The notes beneath the pieces are model-generated. The model searched no databases. It saw only the letters and a program-made list of their open reading frames with translations, and was not told the DNA's origin. From CAYLNL01 sp964385175 (GTDB lineage Bacteria > Bacteroidota > Bacteroidia > Flavobacteriales > Flavobacteriaceae), in contig CAYLNL010000008.1 in NCBI GenBank assembly GCA_964385175.1, forward strand, positions 1 through 64,000: DNA of 64,000 nt, read 5' to 3'. The position numbers were made by a program, and so were the translations under genes. Below, in pieces: positions 1 through 9,476 of the stretch. Position 1 is the first letter of the stretch, and each line of letters opens with the position of its first letter.

Positions 1-3000
1 TCAGGGTCTGGCTCAACGGGTTGCCGTAGGCATCGTAGGTAAAGGTTTCCGTAACCGGCTGGGTGTTGTGGCCGCGTTTCTGGCGCTCCACCAGGTTGCC
101 CGAACCGTCGTACTGGTAACTCTCCTCGCTGCTAAAAACGTCTCCGTAGGCCGTAACCGTTTCAGACCGGCTCAGCAGGCGCCCCATCACATACACGGCG
201 GCTTCCGGCTGGTTGTCATACACATACTGGGTTACGCCCGTGCGTTGCAGCTGGGCGCCCCGGGCAACCGTGGCGGTAGCCGTCGTTACCTGCCCGTATT
301 CATTAGAGTCACTCAACAGGCTGGTGGTAACGTCTTCTAATGCGTTATGGGTTTGGGTAAGGGTATTCCGCAACTCGAAGACCCCGCCGGCAGACAGGCT
401 GCTCTGGTAGGTATAATCGGTTTTTTGAATATAGGAATAGGGGTTGGGTTGCAGGCTGGCCGGCAGGTTCAGCATGGTGTATTGCTGCACCGGGGCGCCC
501 CGCAGGGCGGGTTGGTAGCGGGTTACCTGCGTATGTACTGGCAGTTCCGGGTTGTACCAACTGGTTTGGGCGGTGGCGCGGAAGCCCATAAACCCAAGCC
601 CCTGCAAGTGGGTTACCGCCCCGTAGTAGCCGTAGCGCTGGCGCACGCCGCCCTTTTGCCGTTCGGCTACCACCCACAGGCTGGGCGCACTGCCTATATC
701 AGAGTATGGATAGGTTTCCGTATAAAGAGCAGGTTCATACAGGGGCAGCCCGTCCGGGGCTTCGTCTGTAACCCGCAGCGGCTCATAGACGATGGCTTCC
801 GTCAGTCCATCTCCATAAGTAATTTGTCGCAACAAGCCCTCCCGTTGCACATCTTTCTGGTAGCGGAAGTGAAAGATTTCGTTATCGCTCATCAGCGCCA
901 CCTCCAATTGGTGGTTGGGCTTATCGGCGGTTAAAAATACGGGCAGCGGGTATTTGCCGCCTGCCGGGTTCACCGTTTGGGTAGCGCTTTCTACAAAACC
1001 GGCGTTTTTGTTTTCATACACCGTTACCGTGTAGCGCACTGGTTCGCCCCCGTAGCGGCGCGACTCTAACTGCACCAAATCGGTTTTGCCGTCTTTGTTA
1101 ATATCAACCGGGACGGTATTTTGCACAAAATAATCGGTGTGCTGAAACAGCGATGGCGGAATGTCTATGCTCTCCTGGTGTAAAATGCTATAGTTTTGAT
1201 GGGTTTTGGAAAAGCCTGTACCGGTAGCTGTATAGCGGGCGTAATCATTGCCATAATCCTTGGGAATGATGAAATCGGTTTTGCCGTCGCCGTTATAATC
1301 GCCTAACCATACCGGGCGGGTAGCCGAAACCGAGATGTGGGGGTCGTGCAGTGTCCAGAGAAGGCTCAGCTGGTTCGCCTCGTCCAACCCGTACACCCGC
1401 ACCACATTTTCGTCAAACACCAGCAGGTCAGTTTTGCCGTCGCCGGTAACATCGGCGGCGTACAGTTTGGTATCGGCGTCTATATAGGTTTCTAATTCGC
1501 CCGCTAACGAGGCGAAGTTAGTGGTGAGGCGCCGGTCTAAGTTCACAAAATATACCTTTTTGTTGGGTCGTTCCTGGATACTGTACTCCACACAACCATA
1601 TTTACGGCATACCTTAAAGCCGTCTGCCGTCCGCAATGCCAACAGGTCGGTGAGCCCGTCTCCGTTAAAATCACCGCTCAGGGTTTTTCCTTCTACATGT
1701 TCCAATTCTTCTCCAACGGGTAGGTTGGCATCTGCGGCGGGCCAGGTAAAGGTGCGCTCATACTGCTGGTAAATGGGGCTCGCGGTGCCGGCAGAATACA
1801 CGGTAAGGTCCAGGCTGCCCGGGTTGGTTTTCAGCACCGCCCAGCCCTGCATGGGCATCAGTTTATCGGTATGGCTCAGCCAGGAGACGGGGAAGATGCT
1901 TGCAAAAAGCCCTACTTCATGTTCCCACCCGAAATTAGTGCCTCCCTGGTTGTCAATGTCAGTAAAAAGCCAGTATTTGTCTTTGAGGTGTCCCGGGTTA
2001 CTTTCCCGGGGGTGAACGATGAAGTCCATGGCGCCATCCCCGTCAAAATCGCCCGTAACCGCTTCGGCGTTGCGCTGCTCTATGTTTTGCAGGCTCAGGG
2101 AGGTTTGTACAGGGTTGTAGAGAAGGGCTTGGGAAGTATCGTCATACCGGAAGACGGTGGGATTGTAGTGACTATTGTCTTCGCCGTCGCTTTCCTGCAC
2201 GCTGACAAGGCGCTGGTAGCTCACAGAGGTAGATGCATGGGTGAGCCGGTAAGTGCGAAAGCCTGCGCCCCCGCTGGTTACCTGTATATCGCTGAGCAGG
2301 ATGCTCCGGGTAAAGGAATAGCCACCGATAAAGGCGTTTTCAGGGCGCATGCTGGGTTTGTAAATAAATTGGATTTCGTTGATGGGAGGGGCGTCGCCTA
2401 AGCTGCCGTATTGAATGCGGTCTATGGATAAAACGCCGCCGTTGGTGTTATAGCGGTACGAGATACGCAGCCCTTGTGCGTTTTGCCAGTAGCTAAGGGC
2501 GTAGTCAGTACGGGAGCGGGCATTGGAGGTGTAGCCGTAGTAGGCGATAGCGCCGTCCGGGTACGCTACTAAAAAGTAGGCGGGACCGTAGGAGGCGCCA
2601 TAGGGCGATACGCCGTGCGAACTAACTTTGAGGAGTGAATAGGTTTCGGTTTCGTAAACAGCGCCGTCGCCGCCATAGCTGCCGCTTTTCAGGATGAGGC
2701 GCTGGCCGTCTAAAGCAAAGCGGTCTAAAGCGTCAAAATCTACCGGGTCTAAAACACCATCGTGAAAAAGGGTGGCGGGAATACGGGTAATAGTAGATAG
2801 CCCGGCTACCGACCAGCCATAGCCGGCGAGTCCGTTACCGCTTTGGCTGTTGTAGGCTAAACTTACGGAAGGGGCTACCCCTCGGATGCCGGGGGGCAGG
2901 GTGATGGGGAGTTGGTAGGTGGCGCCGCCGCTGGGGGAAACGGATAGCTGGCCGGCGGTGATGCCGGCTTCGGTGGAGGCGCCGGTAGGGATAGGGTCGG

Positions 3001-3181
3001 GATTGGGGAGGTCTTCGGGTTCAACTTTCGCACTTGTATTTTTGGCGGAGATACTTGTATTTTGTCGTGTAATAGGGTGGAGGTTAGTAACAGGGATTCC
3101 GCCGCCGCTTTCGGCGGGCGCTTGCTGGGCAAAAATGCCCTGCCACACTATAAAACTAAGCAGGAGGAGTTGTTTTTTCAT
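1..3181 (-). CDS. SpvB/TcdB/RHS-like secreted protein, 3' end outside the window
   Basis: The frame is open from an ATG at 3179-3181 to the left edge, giving about 1060 residues with no stop, so the gene is partial. A signal peptide (MKKQLLLLSFIVWQGIFAQ) is followed by an SpvB-like region from about residue 70 (ITAGQLSVSPSGGATYQLPI). Five FG-GAP/VCBS calcium-loop motifs follow, near residues 378 (DFDGDGAMD), 504 (DFNGDGLTD), 580 (DVTGDGKTD), 627 (DYNGDGKTD) and 692 (DINKDGKTD). A TcdB-middle-like segment around 830-860 (LQGLGFMGFRA) leads into RHS repeats (FTYDAYGN) at the edge. This domain order is that of Tc-toxin B/SpvB/RHS proteins, which encapsulate a C-terminal payload; the payload here is not visible. 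The gene lies 33 bases downstream of a T9SS-sorted small protein and probably shares its transcript. Whether it is a toxin or a surface protein cannot be decided here. Confidence 0.9.
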   Translation of the reverse strand, partial: MKKQLLLLSFIVWQGIFAQQAPAESGGGIPVTNLHPITRQNTSISAKNTSAKVEPEDLPNPDPIPTGASTEAGITAGQLSVSPSGGATYQLPITLPPGIRGVAPSVSLAYNSQSGNGLAGYGWSVAGLSTITRIPATLFHDGVLDPVDFDALDRFALDGQRLILKSGSYGGDGAVYETETYSLLKVSSHGVSPYGASYGPAYFLVAYPDGAIAYYGYTSNARSRTDYALSYWQNAQGLRISYRYNTNGGVLSIDRIQYGSLGDAPPINEIQFIYKPSMRPENAFIGGYSFTRSILLSDIQVTSGGAGFRTYRLTHASTSVSYQRLVSVQESDGEDNSHYNPTVFRYDDTSQALLYNPVQTSLSLQNIEQRNAEAVTGDFDGDGAMDFIVHPRESNPGHLKDKYWLFTDIDNQGGTNFGWEHEVGLFASIFPVSWLSHTDKLMPMQGWAVLKTNPGSLDLTVYSAGTASPIYQQYERTFTWPAADANLPVGEELEHVEGKTLSGDFNGDGLTDLLALRTADGFKVCRKYGCVEYSIQERPNKKVYFVNLDRRLTTNFASLAGELETYIDADTKLYAADVTGDGKTDLLVFDENVVRVYGLDEANQLSLLWTLHDPHISVSATRPVWLGDYNGDGKTDFIIPKDYGNDYARYTATGTGFSKTHQNYSILHQESIDIPPSLFQHTDYFVQNTVPVDINKDGKTDLVQLESRRYGGEPVRYTVTVYENKNAGFVESATQTVNPAGGKYPLPVFLTADKPNHQLEVALMSDNEIFHFRYQKDVQREGLLRQITYGDGLTEAIVYEPLRVTDEAPDGLPLYEPALYTETYPYSDIGSAPSLWVVAERQKGGVRQRYGYYGAVTHLQGLGFMGFRATAQTSWYNPELPVHTQVTRYQPALRGAPVQQYTMLNLPASLQPNPYSYIQKTDYTYQSSLSAGGVFELRNTLTQTHNALEDVTTSLLSDSNEYGQVTTATATVARGAQLQRTGVTQYVYDNQPEAAVYVMGRLLSRSETVTAYGDVFSSEESYQYDGSGNLVERQKRGHNTQPVTETFTYDAYGNPLSQTL

Positions 3182-3214
3182 AGCAAGACTCTTTTTAATT
3201 ATGAATTTGTAAGG

Positions 3215-3670
3215 CTATTTTTTTAGGATTTTAAACGCTTCGGTTTTGCCATCGCTGGTAAGGGCTACTATTTCATACACGCCCGAAGCGAGGGCGCTAA
3301 AGGAGAGAACTAGGCTTTCCTGCAGGTTTAGCGGGCTGGCGTAGTGCACGCGCTTGCCGCCCAGGGTGTAAACGGAAACGGAGGTAATGCGCCGGTGGGG
3401 GTTGTTTTTCCACAGGAGGGTTAGTTCTTCTGTTACAGGGTTTGGGTAGTAGGTGAGTTGGTTGAGGGTTTTTTCGGAGAGAATGATGGGGGTTTCAGCG
3501 CCGGGGGTTTCTCCGCCGCCTCCTGCCTGGGGTTCTCCCGGGCAGTTGATGCAAATTAACTGGCTCACGGTTTGGTTGCCGGCGGCATCATACTGAAATT
3601 GTAAGGGTTCTTCCTGGGCAAGGGCGATGAGGCTACACAGGAAAGCGCTTACGGGTAGTAGTTTTTTCAT
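3215..3670 (-). CDS. Small T9SS-sorted secreted protein with an RHS-like motif
   Basis: This 151-residue protein starts with a signal peptide (MKKLLPVSAFLCSLIALAQ). Directly after it comes FQYDAAGNQT, which matches the YDxxGN core of RHS repeats. A Gly-rich linker leads to a C-terminal type A sorting domain (LTYYPNPVTEEL, ending GVYEIVALTSDGKTEAFK), which is the signal for export by the type IX secretion system. It sits just upstream of the RHS/SpvB-like gene on the same strand. A role as partner or chaperone of that protein is inference from position and the shared motif. Confidence 0.8.
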   Translation of the reverse strand: MKKLLPVSAFLCSLIALAQEEPLQFQYDAAGNQTVSQLICINCPGEPQAGGGGETPGAETPIILSEKTLNQLTYYPNPVTEELTLLWKNNPHRRITSVSVYTLGGKRVHYASPLNLQESLVLSFSALASGVYEIVALTSDGKTEAFKILKK

Positions 3671-3727
3671 AGGACTTTATGAGATTTGGTTTAGCAGGTT
3701 GCTGCAAAGAAAGGAATTTTTTTATAA

Positions 3728-4021
3728 ACGACAAAAAGAGTAGGGGTTTTAAAGACTATTTACGACCCGGAAATCCCGGTGGATATTTATGAGTTGGGCT
3801 TGGTATATGATGTTTTTGTAAATGAAGACTACGATGTAAAAATCCTGATGACGCTTACCACGCCCAACTGCCCGGTAGCTGAAACGTTGCCGGTGGAAGT
3901 GGAAGAAAAGATAAAATCCCTAAACGAGGTAAAGAACGTGGAGGTGGAAATTACCTTTGACCCGCCCTGGAACCAGGACTTAATGAGCGAGGAAGCGCGG
4001 TTAGAGCTGGGGCTGCTGTAG
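3728..4021 (+). pseudogene. 5'-truncated DUF59 (SufT/MIP18-like) Fe-S cluster assembly gene
   Basis: The frame encodes the DUF59 core used in Fe-S cluster assembly: TIYDPEIPVDIYELGLVYDV, then TLTTPNCPVAE with the conserved Cys, and the FDPPWNQDLMSEEARLELG tail. The frame is closed by a TAA at 3725-3727, and no ATG, GTG or TTG lies between that stop and a GTG at 3779. Starting at that GTG would remove the conserved VLKTIYDPEIPV segment, and family members usually have 15-25 more residues before it. The 5' end therefore looks lost, at the border with the RHS module. A short product (80 residues) or a non-standard start (ATT at 3758) cannot be excluded. The usual suf operon neighbours are absent. 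Confidence 0.7.
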
Positions 4022-4074
4022 GGGCACAGGCATAGCGATGGCTTTGTCATCTATCCCGCCGGTAACATAAAAAT

Positions 4075-5136
4075 TTAATCCTTTCTTTTCTCTACGTTTT
4101 TAACCAGGAAAATATATACCGGGAAATGGTCGCTGTAGCCGCCTGTATAAATAGGGCCGCTATAGGTGCGAAAGGGATATCCTTTAAAAGTCCCCGAATT
4201 GGTAACCAGGTAGCGGGGGTTGAAAATACCTGCTTTCCAGTAACGGTAGCCCGTAGTATCCTTTAAAAACGGGGCTGTGAAAAATAGCTGGTCAAATAAA
4301 TTCCAGCTATCGCTGTGGGCTAATGTGCCATATCCTTTTTTCGCCATTTCTTCCATGGGGTTATACAACCCGGTTTCGCCTACAGCATCTTTTTTCCCTT
4401 CTACTCTCAAAACTTTTTTTAAACTACTGTTGTGAGGGTCATCATTCAAATCGCCCATACTGATAATTTTAGCTTGGGGATTAACGGCTCTTATTGTTTC
4501 TATAATTTTCTTATTGAGCCCGGCGGCAGCCTCCCGCTTGGGGCGACTTCGCTCTTCGCCACCACTCCGCGAGGGCCAGTGGTTTACAATAAAGTGCATT
4601 TCTTCGCCATCTAACCAACCACTTACCAAAAGCTGGTCGCGGGTATAGTCACGGCTTCCCTCCTCATCATATAAATAGAGGGGATAGTTTTTAAAATGTT
4701 CTGGTATAAAAACGGCCCGTTTATACAACAATGCCACGTCTATGCCCCGCTCATCGGGAGAATCTACATGCACAATGCCATAATCCATCTTCGCCAAGTT
4801 GGTAAGCGTGGTTAAATCTTCTAATACCTGGTAGTTTTCTACTTCGCAAAGGCCTATAATATCGGGAGATGTTCCTGTTACCTCTGCTCCTATTTCTGAA
4901 AGCGCTTTTGCCAGGTGATGCAGTTTTTTCATATATCGCTCTCCCGTCCAACCATCTTTTCCTTCCGGTGTGCGGTCGTCATCCCACGTTTTAGGATCAT
5001 TAATGGTATCAAAAAGATTTTCCGCATTATAAAAGGCAATGGTTCGCACTTTGTAGAAATTGGCGTTTTGGGAATATGAACAAGAGGCTGAGAAAATTCC
5101 TACCAGAAAGAAAAAGATAGTCGATTTTGTGCTCAT
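4075..5136 (-). CDS. Endonuclease/exonuclease/phosphatase-family lipoprotein
   Basis: The chosen ATG at 5136 gives 353 residues and puts a signal peptide at the N-terminus (MSTKSTIFFFLVGIFSASC), with Cys as a possible lipidation site. A start at 5211 would add 25 residues before the signal peptide and is unlikely. The catalytic motifs of the DNase I-like family are present: FYNAENLFDT, GLCEVENYQVL (metal-binding Glu), IVNHWPSRSGG, SMGDLNDDP and YSDHFPVY. Family members cleave phosphodiesters in nucleic acids, phospholipids or similar substrates. It is divergent from a TonB-dependent receptor plus DUF5689 lipoprotein, a recurring Bacteroidota arrangement, which suggests cell-surface scavenging of a phosphate-containing substrate; this last point is inference. 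Confidence 0.88.
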   Translation of the reverse strand: MSTKSTIFFFLVGIFSASCSYSQNANFYKVRTIAFYNAENLFDTINDPKTWDDDRTPEGKDGWTGERYMKKLHHLAKALSEIGAEVTGTSPDIIGLCEVENYQVLEDLTTLTNLAKMDYGIVHVDSPDERGIDVALLYKRAVFIPEHFKNYPLYLYDEEGSRDYTRDQLLVSGWLDGEEMHFIVNHWPSRSGGEERSRPKREAAAGLNKKIIETIRAVNPQAKIISMGDLNDDPHNSSLKKVLRVEGKKDAVGETGLYNPMEEMAKKGYGTLAHSDSWNLFDQLFFTAPFLKDTTGYRYWKAGIFNPRYLVTNSGTFKGYPFRTYSGPIYTGGYSDHFPVYIFLVKNVEKRKD

Positions 5137-5170
5137 TATCAATATCTTATATAATATATAATTTTTAAGA

Positions 5171-5206
5171 CAAAAATACATTATTACAAACAAATTTATA
5201 TCTTTG
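5171..5206. promoter_or_regulatory. Divergent Bacteroidota-type -7 elements (TAnnTTTG)
   Basis: TATTTTTG lies on the minus strand at 5171-5178, about 35 bases before the nuclease ATG. TATCTTTG lies on the plus strand at 5199-5206, about 57 bases before the receptor ATG. Both match TAnnTTTG exactly. No convincing -33 TTG was found at the usual spacing for either. Confidence 0.55.
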
Positions 5207-5263
5207 TACAAATTTTAAACTCTTTTATTGTAAATTTTTTTAATTCTGGGCAAGCCCTTTGTT

Positions 5264-8050
5264 ATGTCGCCAAAACGCCTGCTTATATGTTTTTTTCTTT
5301 TTATCTCCACTATTTGTTTTTCTCAACCTGTATTTCAAATCTCTGGGAACGTTATAGACAGCGATTCCCAAAATCCCTTGTTCAATGTATTTATAAAAAT
5401 AGAAGGCGCCGCCTTGCAACAGGTAACAGATGCAACCGGCACTTTTTCTTTCAGCCTTGTTAGAGCGGGCGATTATACTCTTCACCTGGAAGCTGTGGGA
5501 TACCTTTCGTTAGACCTACCCGTTAAAGTATCTGGCACACCAATATTTATTACTATTTCCTTACAAAAAGACATTACACAAGAGCAGATTGATAACCTGA
5601 TAACCATAACTGAAAATGAGTTGAGTGATGATGAAAGCGCCGCAACAATAACCTCCGGGCTGTTACAGGCCTCACGGGATGTGTTTTCTACTATTGCTGC
5701 TTTCCAGTTTGGGCAAACTTTTTTCAGGATGAGGGGGTTAGGTGCAGACCAGGGCGTAGTATTGCTAAACGGCATTAAGATGAACAAACTATACAATGGC
5801 AGCCCTCAATGGAATAATTGGGGTGGCTTGAACGATGCCACTCGTAACCAAGAATTTACTCCCTATTCAACGGCTTCTGATTATGCCTTCGGAGGGTTAT
5901 TGGGTACTACTCTCATAAACACGCGGGCTACCGGTTACCGGCCTGGTTTTAGGCTTTCTGCCGCCCGCGCCAGCAAAGGTTACACAGGACGAATAATGGC
6001 TACTTATAACTCCGGGCTTTTGCATGGTAAATATGCCTATTCCATTTCCACCTCACGGAGATGGGCTTCTGAAGGGTATATAGATGGAACCCTGTATGAT
6101 GCTTATTCTTTTTTCCTGTCTTTTGAATATAAACCCAATTCCACCCATAGCTTTAGCCTCACCTCTATCTACACGCCTACCCAAAGTGGGAAAGCCTCTC
6201 CTAATACCCAGGAAGTAGTTAATTTAAAAGATAGCCGTTACAATGCCTACTGGGGATACCAGGAAGGAAAAATTCGCAATTCCCGAATTCGCAAAATACA
6301 AGAGCCTTTGCATATACTCAGTCATTACTGGGATATAAGCGAAAAAACCAAGTTACAAACCAGCCTTGCTTACCAAAGTGGAAAAACTGGCAACAGCCGG
6401 CTGGAATTTCAAGGCGTTACTGCCATGACTACGAGCGATGGGCATATTTATTATTCGGGAGGGAGCATAAATCCAGACCCAGCCTATTACCAGAAATTAC
6501 CCAGCTTTTATCTGTCACCCGACGGTGGAATTAATTATGAAGAAGTATATGCCCGCACCCAGGATTTTGTAACCAACGGGCAACTAAATTGGCAAGAACT
6601 CTACGCCGCCAACCTCGCTAATGCCGCGGCTGGGAGAAACGCCTCTTATATTTTGTATGAAGACCGCAATGATGATACCCAGTTCACCGCTAATTCCATC
6701 CTCAATACCTATTTCTCTAAAAATATAGTGTTTGCCGCTTCGGCAAATTACCAGCAGCTAACATCTCAAAATTTCGCTAATGTAATAGATTTATTAGGCG
6801 GAACCGGCTACCTGGATGTGGATGCTTTTGCCCAAGACCCTTCCCAAGCCCCTGCCAATTTACTGCATCCTAATCGCATAGTGAAGGAAGAAGACAAATT
6901 CCGGTACCACTATAACTTGTATGCCAGTGTTGCAGATGTCTTTGCCCAAGCGACCTTCCGGTATAACAAGGTAGATTTTTATGTAAGTGGCGCCGCAGGA
7001 AAAGCTGCTTACCTGAGAGAAGGGTTGTATAAAAACGGATTGTTTCCTGAAAATTCTTTCGGCAAAGGAGAGAAAGTAAATTTTGCCATGTACGGAGGAA
7101 AACTGGGGGCTACCTACAAATTAACGGGCAAACACCTCATAGACCTCAACACTGCTTACTTGCAAAATCTCCCTACGCTTCGCAATACGTTTTCTAATCC
7201 CAGGCAAAATCACAATCGGGTACAAAATAGCAATGGGGAAAAAATTCAAGCCATAGACCTCAGTTATATCATCCGTTCTCCTCTCATAAAATCCCGGTTA
7301 ACCGGCTACTACTATTTTATCTCAAATGCTACGGAAGTTTCTCTTTTCTTCGCCGATGGTTTGGGAGGCGACACTTCTGCTTTTGTACAGGAAGTAGTAA
7401 CCGGGATTGAAAAACAAAACCTGGGGCTGGAATTTGGTATTGAGGTGAAAGCCACTCCCTCCATTACGGTGCAAGGCGCCGCCGCAGTAGGCAACTATAT
7501 CTATGTCAATAACCCCACCCTCTACCTTACCTCAGCCGATTTTACCCAATTTCCCGTCCTCACCTCCTACCTTAAAAATTACAAGATCCCTGGTGGGCCC
7601 CAACATGCTTTTTCTGCCGGATTTCAATACCGTGACCCCGATTTTTGGTGGGTTGGCGCCGCTCTTAACTACTTTTCAAACGCTTATATAAGGATCAATC
7701 TACTCCGGAGAACCGCCAATTTTTACAGTGATGCAGATGGTTTGCCATTTCCAGAGTATGACGAAACCATAGCTAAAGAGTTATTGAAACAGGAAAGATT
7801 TAATGCTTATTACCTTCTCAACCTCACCGGCGGGAAATCCTGGCGTATAAGAAACTACTCTATAGGTATTTTTGCCAGCATTAACAACGCTCTCAACCAG
7901 CAATACAAAACCGGCGGCTTTGAACAAGCCCGAAACAGCAACTACCGGGAACTCCTGGAAGAAAGCCAGAATCCCCTTCCTGTTTTTGGTCCCAAATACT
8001 GGAGCGGAGCAGGCGCCAATTATTTTATGAATGTATATGTAAGTTTCTAA
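5264..8050 (+). CDS. TonB-dependent outer-membrane receptor (SusC-like)
   Basis: The 928-residue protein has a signal peptide (MSPKRLLICFFLFISTICFS), a CarboxypepD_reg-like domain at about 25-105 (ISGNVIDSDSQNPLFNVFI), a plug at about 115-230 (FRMRGLGADQGVVLLNGIKM) and a long beta-barrel ending in aromatic Phe (YFMNVYVSF). Such receptors import large or scarce substrates across the outer membrane with TonB energy. It is followed 28 bases later by a DUF5689 lipoprotein and is divergent from a predicted secreted nuclease/phosphatase. The substrate is unknown; a phosphoester or nucleic-acid breakdown product is a guess from the neighbours. Confidence 0.95.
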   Translation: MSPKRLLICFFLFISTICFSQPVFQISGNVIDSDSQNPLFNVFIKIEGAALQQVTDATGTFSFSLVRAGDYTLHLEAVGYLSLDLPVKVSGTPIFITISLQKDITQEQIDNLITITENELSDDESAATITSGLLQASRDVFSTIAAFQFGQTFFRMRGLGADQGVVLLNGIKMNKLYNGSPQWNNWGGLNDATRNQEFTPYSTASDYAFGGLLGTTLINTRATGYRPGFRLSAARASKGYTGRIMATYNSGLLHGKYAYSISTSRRWASEGYIDGTLYDAYSFFLSFEYKPNSTHSFSLTSIYTPTQSGKASPNTQEVVNLKDSRYNAYWGYQEGKIRNSRIRKIQEPLHILSHYWDISEKTKLQTSLAYQSGKTGNSRLEFQGVTAMTTSDGHIYYSGGSINPDPAYYQKLPSFYLSPDGGINYEEVYARTQDFVTNGQLNWQELYAANLANAAAGRNASYILYEDRNDDTQFTANSILNTYFSKNIVFAASANYQQLTSQNFANVIDLLGGTGYLDVDAFAQDPSQAPANLLHPNRIVKEEDKFRYHYNLYASVADVFAQATFRYNKVDFYVSGAAGKAAYLREGLYKNGLFPENSFGKGEKVNFAMYGGKLGATYKLTGKHLIDLNTAYLQNLPTLRNTFSNPRQNHNRVQNSNGEKIQAIDLSYIIRSPLIKSRLTGYYYFISNATEVSLFFADGLGGDTSAFVQEVVTGIEKQNLGLEFGIEVKATPSITVQGAAAVGNYIYVNNPTLYLTSADFTQFPVLTSYLKNYKIPGGPQHAFSAGFQYRDPDFWWVGAALNYFSNAYIRINLLRRTANFYSDADGLPFPEYDETIAKELLKQERFNAYYLLNLTGGKSWRIRNYSIGIFASINNALNQQYKTGGFEQARNSNYRELLEESQNPLPVFGPKYWSGAGANYFMNVYVSF

Positions 8051-8078
8051 AAACATCCCCAATCTAAAATAATTTCCT

Positions 8079-9476
8079 ATGAAAATTCATTCTCTCTACA
8101 AAAGCGTTACTCTCCTCACCTTCTTAGCAATAGCATTTTCCTGCATTGAAGATAATGAATATGGCATTCCACCAATAGACACTACAGCAGACCCTGCCGA
8201 AGGATTGACCCCGAATATTACCATCGCCCAGGCGAAAGCTCTTTTTTCTGGCGACAACACAGAATTTATCTCCAATTTACTCATGGAAGGGTATGTAGTT
8301 TCTTCCGATGCCTCCGGGAATTTCTACAAAGAACTCTACATTCAGGACCATCCCTCTAACCCTACCGCCGGAGTACGCATCATCATAGACAAAACCAGCT
8401 TATACCAAACCTACCCCATTGGGCGCAGAATTATAGTAAAGCTCCAGGGGCTTTTCATCGGTGAAGGCGACGGCAATGTGCTAACCATAGGAAAAGAAGT
8501 GAATGGCAGTCTAAGCGCCATTAGCGCCGCCAGTGTAGATACGTATATTATCCGTTCTGCTACAATAGCCGCCATAGAAGGAAAAACCATACACTTCTCT
8601 GACATTACCGAACAGCATCTTGGGCTATTTATAACTGTGCCCGGCACCCAGTTTACAAAAACAGAAGTAGGCTTGCCATTTGTAGATCCACATGAAACCT
8701 TCGACACCCAGCGCACGCTCGAAAGTTGCGAGGAAGAGGCTTCTTTTATTTTAGAAACTAACGCCTTCGCCCATTTTAAACAAATACCCCTTCCCGGTGC
8801 CAGTGGTGTTATCTCTGGCATTGTTTCCCGTAATTTTTCAGCAAGCAGCCTCGTACTGGTTCTCAATGAAGCAAGCGATTGGGTGAATGAAGGCGCTCGC
8901 TGCGACCCGCCGGTAATAGACTGTGGAATAGCACCCGCCACAGGACCCAACAATTTATTGACCGAAAATTTTGAAAGCCAAACCCTCGGCAATCCCGTTA
9001 GCGGAGGCGGATGGACTAATTTTATAGAAGCTGGCACCCGAAACTGGACGGCTTATACATCTGGAGGCGCTAACCCATCGTTGGGAATCTCCGCCCGTAT
9101 AGGGTCAAATATGTCTGGCGACCCCAGTTCCATAGCCTGGTTAATTAGCCCTGCCATCAACATGGATGCACAAGCAGGGGAAGTAGTAACCTTTAAAACC
9201 TCTAATAATTTTGCAGATGGCAGCCAGCTAAAAGTACTCATTTCAACCAACTGGAATGGCGACCCTGCAACCATAACCAGCGCCACCTGGGCAGAATTAG
9301 CCGTTGCCATCATTGTTCCAGATACACAACCCTTCGGAGATTGGATAGATTCTGGCAACATAGACCTGTCTTGCGCAACAGGAACCGCTTACATCGCCTT
9401 TACCTATATCGGCAGCGGCGATGCCAGCGAAGACGGCACCTATGAATTAGACGAGATACAAATTACCTCACAGTAA
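8079..9476 (+). CDS. DUF5689 surface lipoprotein with choice-of-anchor J domain
   Basis: The 465-residue protein has a lipoprotein signal (LAIAFSCIEDNEYG; acidic residues follow the Cys). A DUF5689-like region at about 45-265 includes EGYVVSSDASGNFYKELYIQ. A jelly-roll-like choice-of-anchor J domain at about 290-465 starts LLTENFESQTLGNPVSGGG and ends YIGSGDASEDGTYELDEI. It is co-directional with the upstream receptor, so it probably acts as its surface-exposed partner, as SusD does for SusC; no SusD homology is visible. A strong hairpin overlaps its stop codon. Confidence 0.88.
   Translation: MKIHSLYKSVTLLTFLAIAFSCIEDNEYGIPPIDTTADPAEGLTPNITIAQAKALFSGDNTEFISNLLMEGYVVSSDASGNFYKELYIQDHPSNPTAGVRIIIDKTSLYQTYPIGRRIIVKLQGLFIGEGDGNVLTIGKEVNGSLSAISAASVDTYIIRSATIAAIEGKTIHFSDITEQHLGLFITVPGTQFTKTEVGLPFVDPHETFDTQRTLESCEEEASFILETNAFAHFKQIPLPGASGVISGIVSRNFSASSLVLVLNEASDWVNEGARCDPPVIDCGIAPATGPNNLLTENFESQTLGNPVSGGGWTNFIEAGTRNWTAYTSGGANPSLGISARIGSNMSGDPSSIAWLISPAINMDAQAGEVVTFKTSNNFADGSQLKVLISTNWNGDPATITSATWAELAVAIIVPDTQPFGDWIDSGNIDLSCATGTAYIAFTYIGSGDASEDGTYELDEIQITSQ

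Noticed and set aside
347..2401. Several plus-strand frames of 80-195 residues opposite the RHS gene
   Set aside because: They are antisense shadows of a long minus-strand coding frame with clear FG-GAP and RHS motifs; none has a recognisable domain.
1..3780. RHS module as part of an insertion sequence or integrative element
   Set aside because: No transposase, integrase, terminal inverted repeat or target duplication is visible within the window.
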